The notes under the pieces were generated by a model, which worked only from the letters and a program-made list of their open reading frames with translations, was not told the origin of the DNA and made no database searches. From Symbiodinium natans (taxonomy: Eukaryota; Sar; Dinophyceae; Suessiales; Symbiodiniaceae): 60,000 nucleotides of DNA. Below, in pieces: positions 10,447 through 19,832 of this stretch (positions are counted from its first letter, which is position 1; the number at the start of each line of letters is the position of its first letter). A program made the position numbers and the translations under genes. The DNA lies in the NCBI GenBank assembly GCA_905221605.1, contig CAJNDS010000311.1:1-60000 (forward strand), written 5' to 3'.

Positions 10447-11645
10447 CTCCCTCTTATGCTTGGGGCAATTCGTATAGACATGATCCCGCTTGAAGCAACC
10501 TTTGATGCAACAAATGTGAAGACCACGATCGCACTTGCCACTAGTAACGGCACGCTGACACCGCCCCAAGTTGTGGTCGAAGCAGATGGGCAAGCCCCGG
10601 GCGGTGACTGGCACACCATCGGACAGCTCAGCAGGCATACGAACATTTCCCTTTCCTTTACCTTTCCCTTTTCCCCTGCCGCGACCCTTCAAACCCCTGC
10701 GGTCATCATAGGGCCCAGGCCGTGGATGCAAAGGAGCTGGTGGAGGCAAGGGCAAGGGTTGCAGCAGGTGAGTGACATTGTTGCAAGACATGGTGTCACT
10801 CCAAATGCGATCGACTGGTCGTCCGGAAGCCACCACCTGAATCCCCTGACAGGTCCGATCAGCTGCTTCAACAAAACCTGCCTGTCCGCCTGGATGAGTT
10901 GCTGGAGCGTGACACGGGCATACTGGTCTGGCGGATCTCGAAATCGAGCCTGAAACAACGCCTCAGACCAACGCTCATGCTCCGCAAAGCTCAGAATGCC
11001 AGCTTGGTCCAGCGCAAGCCCACGACGTGTAAGTGCATGCTTAAGCAAAAGGTCAGTGGACACGTCGGCTTCCACTTTCACGGCCTGCGACCTAAGAGAC
11101 ACGTGCCCCGTGCCATCCACAGCAAGCATCTTGTCATCTCGGTCCTTCTTGAACTTCACTTCATCATCCCGGCAGGGACAAGACTGCAAAGGTAGGTATG
11201 AAAGAGAATTATCCTCATACATCTGGACGCAACGATCGATGACCGAATGACCCGGGAGAGTAGGGCCATGGATGTTCAAGCCAGCAAGCCTGACTTGTTG
11301 CCGCTGAAGCCTATCGGCTCGATCGGGAGCCGCCAACCGCCTCGGAGCAGAATCTTCCGTTCTTTCAACCTGCACCTGAAGCTCTGAGACAGTGAGGTTG
11401 TAGCTCTCATGAAGAAGCCTGCGCAGCACGCTCAACTCTGCCACATTAGCAGCGCGCCCCAAAACCCCAGCAACTGCATCGGTAAAAGGGGACTCGTCAG
11501 TGTTGCCGGGCACGAACGCACTAATGAAGGCAAACTTGCTCATGCAATCAATGCCGGCATCAGTGAACTTCTTCAAAACGTCAGCAGCCAACCCCAAGGC
11601 CGTCGCCCTGGAAGAAAAGTTTGCCTTGCTCTCGGTGATGGCCAT
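10444..11645 (-). pseudogene. Gag of element B, one frameshift
   Basis: Homologous to the gags of C and D. Shared helical blocks include PDRADRLQRQQVRLAGL, LSYLPLQSCPCR, RRGLALDQAGILSF.EHERW and LQQLIQADR. The C-terminus has a basic RGKGKGKGKGN stretch and a Cys-rich knuckle (C-x7-C-x7-C..G.H-x-CC-x3-CF). The start is taken at the ATG at 11643-11645 because homology begins there. N- and C-terminal parts are in different frames, with the switch near 10800-10870. A programmed shift is not excluded, but copies C and D need none here, so a mutation is more likely. Ends at the TGA-CTAG junction with pol. Confidence 0.65.
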
Positions 11646-12008
11646 GGCGAATGGTCCTGCAAGTGCACTACACGATCCTTCAGCCAAAACTGTATGCTCA
11701 AGTTATCACTCACAACAACAAGAAGTTGTCGTATGCAAATCACACCCTCACGGAACCACAGCACCGTACAGCCACATTTTCAAGTCATGGTTGACTTCCC
11801 TCCAAAACCGCGTGCCCCGGTTAACCTGAGCTCTTTCAGCTCGCCGAGCGGACCGGCACACCAAAACACCGCGAGCACCGGTGCAACTGCTCACATAATC
11901 AAACTCCACCGCGAGGACCGGTGAGTGCATAGCCGAGTCTATCCGGCTGCGTCACAAAGACACGACCCATGTGCCGAGTGATCCGGCTGCCCCTCAGTTG
12001 AGCCGGGC

Positions 12009-13024
12009 TCACTTGAAACAATTCAAGCACATGTCAGCCATAAACCTTGGTTTCTCACTGAGCCTCTCGAACTTTCGCGCGCACGCCTTTCCGCACTTCA
12101 GCCTATTCCCACTCTCGTCAGCGAGGCGGTGCAACTTCCTTGAAGTTATATGGCGAACATAAACCTGAGCATCAGGATCCTGAACCACAAGTTCAGCCCA
12201 AGGCGGCCGGTGAGGGGTGGCTTCTGCCGTCGCTTCCTTTTGTTCAGGAACATCGAACGAGCCAAGCCCCCAAACCGACCACTGCTCAGAACATCAGAAA
12301 CATTCTCAACGCCCAGCACAAATTTGCAAAATGCAAGTGCAGACATCAACGCCTTTCCGAATGACGGCGCACAAGTGCTCTCGGATTCAAGCAGAAAATC
12401 ATACAAAAGCGCCTCGCTGAAGGGTAGGGGCTTGCACTGGCGAGCCTTGGCCCAGGCAACAAACCTGATGAGAGGCCCAGCCCGGCTGTGCAAGGTACCT
12501 GCCGATTTGCCCGAAAAAGTGTGCAGAAGGCCCTGAGAAATCGCCTCGTCATTTCCCACGAAAGCAGCACACCGCCTACCAACGTCAAAAGATAAAGGAT
12601 CCTCAACCACTAAGGCAACCCACTTTTGTATGGCAGCACTAAGCCTCCTCTCAAGGTGAGCACCCCAAGAATCGTCCAAACGAACCCGGGAAATCGCAAT
12701 CTTCGTGACTGCAGCAACGGTTGGCGTCACTGGAGTGATCACAGGCACAAGCGAGGGCACTGGTGGGAACATGCCTCGCGACCTAACCACACCGGTAAAG
12801 AGCACAGAAGAAGGCCTCAACCGAAAATCCCAAGACCGAGAATAGCCCGTCTTATTAACCTTGCGAGTGCAGGCAGCCAAATGAGCCTCATAATCCTGAA
12901 CAGGCACCTCTGCCTGTCTCCGCCGGTCGTTGTCCTCAGGCACACGAAGGGACCCAGGATCCAAACCCCCAGCTAGCAAACCTTCTGGGGCACGAGGGGG
13001 CTGAGCCATCCAGGAAAAGGGCAA
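12009..13024 (-). pseudogene. YR of element B with catalytic core deleted
   Basis: The N-terminal and core-binding part (SAM-like helices, residues ~110-250, ending ALAFCKFVLGVENVS) matches the position seen in C and D. The frame then shifts near 12190 directly into the conserved C-terminal tail, which ends LKCGKAC...LNCFK and a stop at 12009-12011. Everything between, including the Arg, H-x-x-K, His and Tyr boxes, is missing. The tail shares LKCG...C..C with the YR proteins of C and D, which confirms homology and shows this is an internal deletion, not an early end. A 360-bp spacer to gag holds nothing recognised. Confidence 0.6.
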
Positions 13025-13207
13025 CTATGCAGACAGCTGGAGAAGCTGTCGGGCGCACGCGTGCGGCCTTCGGCCGGAGCAAGCAAGTGCAAGCCAACTG
13101 GAAGGATCGAGCCAGAGGAGCACCCGGGCCCCTTCCCGGGAACTGACAAGCACAATTTTCACTCTGTCGCTCACACTTGAGCACTGCGTTGCAAGCCGGG
13201 ATAGCAA

Positions 13208-13448
13208 CCCGATCAAGAAAATTTCTGCACATGAAGGAAAAACGCAGTCAAGCAAAACGTGACCCACAAAAACTGCATTGCACATCAAGCACACTCACGC
13301 GCACAGGCAGTGATGCATTGTGCCCTCAAAGCATGCGCAGGTGACCAACTGCATATGTCCAAGAAAATCACAGTTTGAAAACGCTCGTACCCTCGCTGTC
13401 CTAAAATGAAAAAGGGATCGTAGATGCGCTTGCTTTCTACTGAATCCC
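13208..13448 (-). repeat. 241-bp direct repeat, 5' copy of element B
   Basis: Partner of 5991-6231. It lies 5' of the YR start and probably carries the promoter/leader and the 5' integration end (A1). Confidence 0.85.
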
Positions 13449-13569
13449 GGATCAACGTGAAATTCCAGAATCTTTGATGAAAAATATCACCCAAGCGGCA
13501 CGGATATCCGAACAGGAAATCCATAGCCATATACAAAGAAGAATTTCGATCTCTTCAATATATCTCGAT
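13449..13569. other. AT-rich spacer between elements B and C
   Basis: 121 bp, clearly AT-richer than the elements and similar in composition to 23548 onward. It looks like the left part of the host sequence that copy C split on insertion. Confidence 0.45.
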
Positions 13570-13723
13570 GTCTAACCGGGGTAGACCGACATGTAGCGTG
13601 AAGTCAGCAACTCATGGAACATGAAGAGTGACAAGACATGTGAACCCAGCACAACTGCTGTGCAGCTAAAATGCGTCAACACTCGGACATTGTTCCTTCT
13701 TTTTGCGCTCGCACCTTCTTGGG
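13570..13723 (-). repeat. B2 terminal repeat of element C
   Basis: Copy of the segment starting at 14104 (GTCTAACCGGGGTAGACC...). It marks the 3' end of the element on the coding strand. Confidence 0.8.
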
Positions 13724-14103
13724 GGGTAAAGACAGCAGGTGGCAGATGGAACACTCATCCTCTCACCTGTCCGCTGTTGCTCAGCAGCATCTTGTTTCCC
13801 CCCGGGTGGGTGGGTGGGTCACAAAGAAAATTTGACGCTCTGACACGTGTGATAGGCCAGAGCTGTGCTGGCTACGGCGGCAAGCTCAAAGTCAACATGC
13901 ATCATGGGTAAATCCAAAGCATGGAAATCGAAGTGCAGCATGTACAAGAAAATAAAATAACTGCGGGCAGGAGGTGCGGGGCACAAGAGATGGTCAAGTT
14001 CTGAAGAGGTGAATTTTTATGTACTTTCATTTTTGACAGTCGGTTGCGCTTCGTTCCTACGCCAACCCCAGTAGACTGCGGCACCTGCGAGCAGGCACCC
14101 AAC
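13724..14103 (-). repeat. A2 repeat of element C
   Basis: 380-bp copy of A1 (23168-23547), near identical by eye, ending CACCCAAC. Immediately followed by B1. Confidence 0.85.
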
Positions 14104-14369
14104 GTCTAACCGGGGTAGACCGACATGTAGCGTGAAGTCAGCAACTCATGGAACATGAAGAGTGACAAGACATGTGAACCCAGCACAACTGCTGTGCAGC
14201 TAAAATGCGTCAACACTCGGACATTGTTCCTTCTTTTTTTTCGCTCGCACCTTCTTGAGTCTGCTCGGTTTCTGGTTGGAAGATGGCGGGGGTAAAGACA
14301 GCAGGTGGCAGATGGAACACTCATCCTCTCACCTGTCCGCTGTTGCTCAGCAGCATCTTGTTTCCCCCT
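14104..14369 (-). repeat. B1 repeat of element C, overlapping the pol 3' end
   Basis: First ~150 bp match B2. After a 31-bp unique stretch an 80-bp block (14289-14369) repeats the start of A1/A2. The pol stop codon (14321) lies inside this block, so the last pol codons are part of the terminal repeat. Confidence 0.75.
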
Positions 14370-17300
14370 TTCATGCCATGCTGCTGCGCCCTCCGTTGGT
14401 ACGCAGAGACAAGATCGTCGAGCAAACGCTTTTCGAAGGTGTCACTGAGGATGAACTTTTCAAGTTCAGGAGGGATTTCGAAGCACCCCTCGTCACAGGC
14501 TGAGAGCTTCTCACAGATCGCGCTGATCAGTCCCCTTGAAGGAGGGTCCGCAGGGTTGCTCTTTGACGGGACCCTCTCGTACCATGCGCCGAACGAATGG
14601 ACGGCATCGATAGCGCTCAACGCTGCGATCAACCGGAACATCGCTAAGGCTGGGCTGCATCGCTTGATGAGTGTCATGCGTGCGGACTCGTTGTCAACGA
14701 ACACGAAGCCCAGCCTGGATTCGAAAGCATCCCCAAATGCCCACCTAGCACATACGACGGCCAGCAGCTCGATTTCACAGATCACCTGCTGGCCAGCAAC
14801 TCGGGTCCAGTGTGAAATGATGCGATTGGGAACACGCCCATGGAGAACGGCTTTGCGCCCTGATGCTGGGTCAACCAGTAAACAACCCCATAATCCCTTA
14901 CACTTTTCGAAAGAACCATCGGTGTAGAGAACAAGGGGGGCGCCAGGGGAGTGGATGCTGAAAACCCTTGGCTTGCAAGTTTGCACCACGGACTGGAGCA
15001 ACATGCGATTCTCGCGTAAGCTCTCAGGCCCTGCTGATGATGGGGACACGGCCAATGCAGAGTACAGTTTGGCCACCGGCTTGAAGGCGTGCCCTAGAAC
15101 AAACCCCCCTGCGAAGTTAAGCAAGCCATGGAGTGACTCAGCAGTTTGCTTGACCCTTGCCTCAGGCACCTCCATAGTTTCGGCCATGGAAAGAATGCGC
15201 TCAAGCCTGCCAGGCTTGTTGGACACCTGCAGGGACCCCTCATGCAATCGTGATACGTCGAACTGTGCTCCCAAGGCGCACCACTTTTGTTGGAAGTCAA
15301 CAGCTTTCTTTCCAGAGGTGGCATGGGCCCACCCCAAGGTATCCAAGAGATCTGAGAACACGTGGGTCGTGCTTGGGGCGAGAGGGCTGACCTCAAGAGT
15401 TGGAAAGTCATCAACGTATACACTGGAGATGATGGAGAGCTGCGTCACGGCCAGGTGCCATATAGCCTTGGATACCTTGCAAAAGGAGAACACAGATCCG
15501 GAACCTCCGAAAGGCAAGCCCCTTGCAAGATAAAAGGCCCAACAACCTGTCCTGGAAGGCATTGCAATGACTGCGTACTTTAGAGATGCTTCCTTGATGG
15601 GTACTTGCTTATAGGCCTTAGACAAGTCGAAACATCGCCCAACCCATTCGCAGTTGTGCCACGGCCCCCTCAAGACTTCGCCCGTCTCAAGAGTGACCGA
15701 TACCTCAGACCTGTTGGCCCAAACCTTGGAGACGAAAAGGCACAAGCTCGTCACAAAGTCGCAGTCATGCATTGACAGGTATGAGCTGGAACCGAACGCA
15801 GCGTTCACGCCCGAATCACGCAAGTTGTCGATGACCCTTGGCTTCTGGTCTTCTCCCTGAAGGAGCAAAAACCTTTGACTTGGAGACCATTGGTCTGTGC
15901 CGAGGCGAGATGACACTTCTGCTTCAGAACTAAAGGGGCCCTCGAGGAAGCCGGCCTTGCACTCGGCTTCTGTCTCATCATTGAGCATCATGAGCTCTTC
16001 AGGCTCCAACTGCTGAGGCGGGGATGATAGAAGCGCCCTTCTGCGCCAGACGGACTGCGAATCAAGCTGCTCAGGGGTCATTGTCATTGGTTTAGGCCTT
16101 ATGCTGAAGAGAGGGGAATCGGGTTCTGCACCCACCAAGCTGACACCCTCTTCCATGAAGTCGCATACACTCAAGTCGGGGAAACCTGACTCAACCAAAA
16201 GCTCCCTGAACAAAGCCAACCTTTTTCCCTTGGTGATGGGGTGCCCTTCCTGCACCTGGCGATAGGATGCTCTGTCCTTGATTTCCTCGAGTTTAGCAAG
16301 ACGCCTTTTGTGCATTTCTTTGCAACCAACCGTTGCAAGATCGAACACTGCCCTTCTGAGTATGTCCGGAACAGAGCACGCCTTATCGATGGGGTGTGGC
16401 AAGTTGATGGCGCATCCGAGGTGCTCTTCTGGCGTATAGTACACACCCCACGCTTGCGGCTTGACACTGTTTGTGGCCTTGTAGATGAGGCCTCCAACTC
16501 CTTCTCCCCACGCGGCATTGGAGGCAGAGCAATGCACATTGGGCCACGGGAATCGAAGCTCTTGCAAAGAAGCAAGGTCTTTTTGGGGCAACCGGGGCCA
16601 CGAGGACACCACAAAAGCTGCCAAGACGACGCGACTACCGCGCCACGGCATGACAGCATGGGGCACAGATGTGCGCAGCAAACAAGGTCCCGCGGAAACA
16701 GGGATGAGTTCGCCCATGACCCCCGACCCGTCAGGGGCCGGGTGCACACCGGAAGAAGATCTGACCCAGACATCGCCGTCTTGGAAGTGGCTGAGAGGGA
16801 CCAAGACGTTGAAGAATCTGTGGTCGTTGAACCGATCACAGTGTACGGGGCTGGCCATGTCGCAAAAGACAGCAATGGACGTGCACATGGCACCTGGAGC
16901 AAAGTGACAGACCACAGCGGCCAAGACAAGACTCGTCCAAGGGCTGGTACGCACAGAACGATGCAGACCGACGTCCCCAGAGAAAGTGTAGGCTCCACAT
17001 GTCCAAGCAACGCCTTCGGCTTGGCGGTTGCGGCGGGAAGCGGGATCGGACGGGAGTAAATGACAAAGTGTGGTCAAGTCGTCACGCGAAGCCTGACCCG
17101 ACTGCACAAGTGACCATGCCAGTCGCTCGTGGGGGGGCGCTGACGTCAAGCAAGGGCACGGGAGGTCTTCTGGGGATATCAAAGGCACAGGCCAGCACGG
17201 AGTGGCAGGGTCCTGGGCTTGAGACTGACTGCATTGACTGCATGTGACACCTGGGAGGGGCTTGGCATCAGGGTCAGGCGGCTCGGCTGCCCATACCTTG

Positions 17301-18220
17301 GCTTTGAACTCGGGGATGAGGGCAACATGCTTTGGCTTCTGGACACCAATGGAAGCCAAGGAGGAAAGGCGAAAAGCCTGCGTTGTGTCCTGCAGGAACT
17401 GGGGGTCAAGGCCCGCGGAGACGGCATCAACGGCGCGCTGACACAAGAGAGAAGGGTACTGGGCAGCTGCAGCAGTGTCGAACAGCCAACGGTGACCTTC
17501 TTTCTGGACGGACCAAGGGCGATGGGCATGGGTCTGGTCGCATCTGATGGCAAGAGAGCTGAAAATAGATGGGGTGGCTCGGAAACGAGTCGCCTTAGGG
17601 CGGTCGCCGCCATGCATGCACATGTCAAAACGCACGTCTTCAAGGCCAAAGTACCAATCAGCAAACTCAGGGCAGGATTGCTCAGCGGCGAACTGCTTGA
17701 CCAAGAGGGCGAGGGCAGCCCAGGTCCAGGCCGTGTCGGGGTTCTCGATGGAAACAGTGGCGCCCAGGAGCCAAGCCTGATGGAGGCAGGAAACACAAGT
17801 CCGGTAAACAGCATTGGCGGCTTCCACACGCGCAGCTTCGGCGGGCTGAAGATGAGGCAGACCTAAAGGATGCTTGGCTGAACGCAACGGGCGAGGCTGA
17901 GGTGCTCCTTGAGCACGCAAATGAGCCGGAACGGCAATTTGCCGAGCACGACTGGATGTCCCGCACGGGATCCCTAGGTGGATCCAAGATGCTCGGGTAA
18001 CACGCAACATGTCCCCGAGCAAAAGAGCAGAAGAAGAGAGGCTAAGGTCAATGGGCAAAAAGGCAACGCGTGGCTTGAAACGATTGCTGGCGTGGTCGAT
18101 GGGGAAAACATGCCAGCCCTTGCATGCGGCAGCGTATGACAAAACAGCAGAACCGCAACAAATTTCGAAGAAAACCGCAAAAGGCGGGGAGTCGGTGGTG
18201 CCGGAAACAACAGGCCCTAG
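14321..18220 (-). CDS. Pol polyprotein of element C: C5-MTase + dioxygenase + RT + RNase H
   Basis: Open from the codon after the gag TGA (18221-18223) to 14321, 1299 residues. There is no ATG before the first domain: motif I (FFEICCGSAVLS) lies within the first 26 residues, so a start at 18142 would cut it and readthrough from gag is the better model. Numbering from 18142: IPCGTSSRAR at 58-67, IENP ~132-135, then at ~380-515 a 2OG-oxygenase-like domain (PVHCD with H433 and D435, VPLSHFQDGDVWV, H494, R503). RT follows with DLSKAYKQV, LPFGGSGSVF and a YVDDF active site, then RNase H (YTDGSFE, FVDNES, NPADPPSR). The dioxygenase lies after the MTase, the reverse of copy B. No frameshift or stop, so this copy may be recent. 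Confidence 0.82.
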   Translation of the reverse strand, partial: LGPVVSGTTDSPPFAVFFEICCGSAVLSYAAACKGWHVFPIDHASNRFKPRVAFLPIDLSLSSSALLLGDMLRVTRASWIHLGIPCGTSSRARQIAVPAHLRAQGAPQPRPLRSAKHPLGLPHLQPAEAARVEAANAVYRTCVSCLHQAWLLGATVSIENPDTAWTWAALALLVKQFAAEQSCPEFADWYFGLEDVRFDMCMHGGDRPKATRFRATPSIFSSLAIRCDQTHAHRPWSVQKEGHRWLFDTAAAAQYPSLLCQRAVDAVSAGLDPQFLQDTTQAFRLSSLASIGVQKPKHVALIPEFKAKVWAAEPPDPDAKPLPGVTCSQCSQSQAQDPATPCWPVPLISPEDLPCPCLTSAPPHERLAWSLVQSGQASRDDLTTLCHLLPSDPASRRNRQAEGVAWTCGAYTFSGDVGLHRSVRTSPWTSLVLAAVVCHFAPGAMCTSIAVFCDMASPVHCDRFNDHRFFNVLVPLSHFQDGDVWVRSSSGVHPAPDGSGVMGELIPVSAGPCLLRTSVPHAVMPWRGSRVVLAAFVVSSWPRLPQKDLASLQELRFPWPNVHCSASNAAWGEGVGGLIYKATNSVKPQAWGVYYTPEEHLGCAINLPHPIDKACSVPDILRRAVFDLATVGCKEMHKRRLAKLEEIKDRASYRQVQEGHPITKGKRLALFRELLVESGFPDLSVCDFMEEGVSLVGAEPDSPLFSIRPKPMTMTPEQLDSQSVWRRRALLSSPPQQLEPEELMMLNDETEAECKAGFLEGPFSSEAEVSSRLGTDQWSPSQRFLLLQGEDQKPRVIDNLRDSGVNAAFGSSSYLSMHDCDFVTSLCLFVSKVWANRSEVSVTLETGEVLRGPWHNCEWVGRCFDLSKAYKQVPIKEASLKYAVIAMPSRTGCWAFYLARGLPFGGSGSVFSFCKVSKAIWHLAVTQLSIISSVYVDDFPTLEVSPLAPSTTHVFSDLLDTLGWAHATSGKKAVDFQQKWCALGAQFDVSRLHEGSLQVSNKPGRLERILSMAETMEVPEARVKQTAESLHGLLNFAGGFVLGHAFKPVAKLYSALAVSPSSAGPESLRENRMLLQSVVQTCKPRVFSIHSPGAPLVLYTDGSFEKCKGLWGCLLVDPASGRKAVLHGRVPNRIISHWTRVAGQQVICEIELLAVVCARWAFGDAFESRLGFVFVDNESARMTLIKRCSPALAMFRLIAALSAIDAVHSFGAWYERVPSKSNPADPPSRGLISAICEKLSACDEGCFEIPPELEKFILSDTFEKRLLDDLVSAYQRRAQQHGMKGGNKMLLSNSGQVRG

Positions 18221-18223
18221 TCA
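18217..18223 (-). promoter_or_regulatory. UGA-CUAG readthrough site, gag/pol junction of C
   Basis: TGA stop of gag followed at once by CTAG, with gag and pol in one frame. Identical in sequence and position to the junction of copy B (10440-10446). Confidence 0.75.
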
Positions 18224-19540
18224 CGAGTGACTGCATTCACAGAAGGGCACGCCTTTCTTGAAGCAGTCCTGATGCCAACAGCAGTGCAGACCACGCTCAC
18301 AACGCTCCTTGGACTGATGTGGGCATTTGCCATGCTGGAAGAGGGCACAAATGAACTGCCGAGTCTTGGGCAAGCGAGAAACGCAGTTGGGAGGGATCTC
18401 ACGCAAAAGCTTGAGGATTTCTGCACGACGGGGATCCTGCTGCAGGGTCTCGCCTTTGCGCTTCAAAGGCGTGCCCTTGCCTTCTTTGCCCTGAGAGGCC
18501 CAACCCTTGCCTTTGCTGGCGCGGTCGCCCTTTTTACCAGGGCCCTTGCCACCATCTGGACGCTCTCCCTTGTAAGGGGAGAAGGCAGGAAGGGGGGCCA
18601 AACAGACATTCACCTGCGGAGAGGGCTGAAAGCGCTTAATGAAGGCATCCAAAGGGGGATCAGTGCCTTTGATGATCTTGATGTCACCGCGGCTCTCTTG
18701 GGCAATGAGCTGCCAAAGCTCACGATCGGCGTTCAGGGCTTGGCCGATGCTGACATAGCGGTGGTTGGGTGGAGGCTCGCGTGTGACGGCATCAAACAAG
18801 TACGTATGCCACTTTTCCTGGGCAATGAACGACATGAGACCCACCTGGTCGTACGCAAGAGCACGCCTGGTAAAGGCTTCACGAAGCTTGAGTTCTCCCC
18901 GAGTCTCACACTCCAGATCGGCGTGGCGTTTGGAGATCTTCAAAGCGCCCTCAGAATCAAGGGTCACCTGCTGCATCGGCTTGTCATTAGAGATTTCCTG
19001 GGCTCGGGATGGGCACTTATGTGGGGGCAAGTAAGTGATGGTGCCACTGTCGATCATAGATTGCAGCTTGTCGACTAGACCGTGAGAAGGTTCAACTCGC
19101 TCTGTAAAGACGAGACTGGGCAAGCGACGCTTTTGCGCCTCCAGACGAGAAATTCTCTCTGCCAGCGGAAGTTCCCTTGGGGGGTCCAAAGTGGATCTTT
19201 CAACTCGGGACTTCAAGTCCGAAATTGCGAAAGTGTGAGCTTCAAACCACAGGCGACGAAGATCTGGGATCTCGCGAGCAGCCAAGGCACGCTTCAAGAG
19301 TTTCTCCACAGCTTCGATTAATGGGGCATCGTCGCCACTTTGGGGGTTGACGGCGCAAATGTAAGCAAGGCGACCAAAACTGTTGATACCGGCACCAACA
19401 AGACTGTTCACAAATGCTGCCTCCATGCCCACTGCCAGCGCTCTATCGGTGAAGCTGGCTTCGGACTCAAGCATGGTGGACGACATGGCATTCAGGCTGC
19501 AGCTTGCAAGACAAAAGAGTGGACCCTGAGAGCCTTGCAT
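18221..19540 (-). CDS. Gag-like protein of element C
   Basis: 439 residues, intact. Conserved family blocks: LPLAERISRLEAQKRRL, ITYLPPHKCPSR, RRALAYDQVGLMSF.QEKW and LNADRELW. These are followed by a Gly/Lys-rich linker and a terminal Cys/His knuckle (CALFQHGKC-x7-C-x-RGLHCC-x4-CF). Likely role: RNA binding and particle assembly. ATG at 19538-19540 is used; an internal ATG at codon 19 aligns better with the starts of the B and D gags. It ends at TGA-CTAG and continues in frame into pol. The 292-bp gap to YR (19541-19832) has a G-tract at 19730-19741 and nothing else recognised. Confidence 0.7.
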   Translation of the reverse strand: MQGSQGPLFCLASCSLNAMSSTMLESEASFTDRALAVGMEAAFVNSLVGAGINSFGRLAYICAVNPQSGDDAPLIEAVEKLLKRALAAREIPDLRRLWFEAHTFAISDLKSRVERSTLDPPRELPLAERISRLEAQKRRLPSLVFTERVEPSHGLVDKLQSMIDSGTITYLPPHKCPSRAQEISNDKPMQQVTLDSEGALKISKRHADLECETRGELKLREAFTRRALAYDQVGLMSFIAQEKWHTYLFDAVTREPPPNHRYVSIGQALNADRELWQLIAQESRGDIKIIKGTDPPLDAFIKRFQPSPQVNVCLAPLPAFSPYKGERPDGGKGPGKKGDRASKGKGWASQGKEGKGTPLKRKGETLQQDPRRAEILKLLREIPPNCVSRLPKTRQFICALFQHGKCPHQSKERCERGLHCCWHQDCFKKGVPFCECSHS

Positions 19541-19832
19541 AGGTCACGCGTCATTGTTCGTGGCATACAACACGAAGCATGGAAAGTGCATAGCAGGACA
19601 TGCATGTACATCGGAACATCTCAGCAGATGGCAAATCAGCACGTGCATGTTTTGATCTCCTGCAGGCAAATCAGTAAAGTAGTGGAATTGCCGACTCTCT
19701 TATGCAAAGATGAACTTGAAGATACGGCTAGGGGGGGGGGGTTTTGAATTAGAATCACTGCAGGGCGGAGTCAGTGGATAGGGCGACTAAAAGAAAAGCA
19801 ACCCTAGACTGCAAGATCACATGAAAACGTGG

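Larger units (their letters stand above)
5991..13448 (-). mobile_element. YR retrotransposon copy B
   Basis: About 7.5 kb, minus strand: truncated YR, frameshifted gag, full-length pol. It is bounded by two near-identical 241-bp direct repeats (5991-6231 and 13208-13448). No target-site duplication is seen outside them (left flank ends CACATGA, right flank starts GGATCAACG), as expected of YR elements and unlike LTR elements. By analogy with copy C the right repeat is A1, the left is A2 and 6232-6420 is B1. A B2 copy left of 5991 is not recognisable. The YR catalytic deletion makes B non-autonomous for integration. Confidence 0.7.

Noticed and set aside
5991-13448. Copy B as a classical LTR retrotransposon
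   Set aside because: 241-bp direct repeats fit, but no target duplication, no DDE integrase, no aspartic protease, and a YR gene is present.
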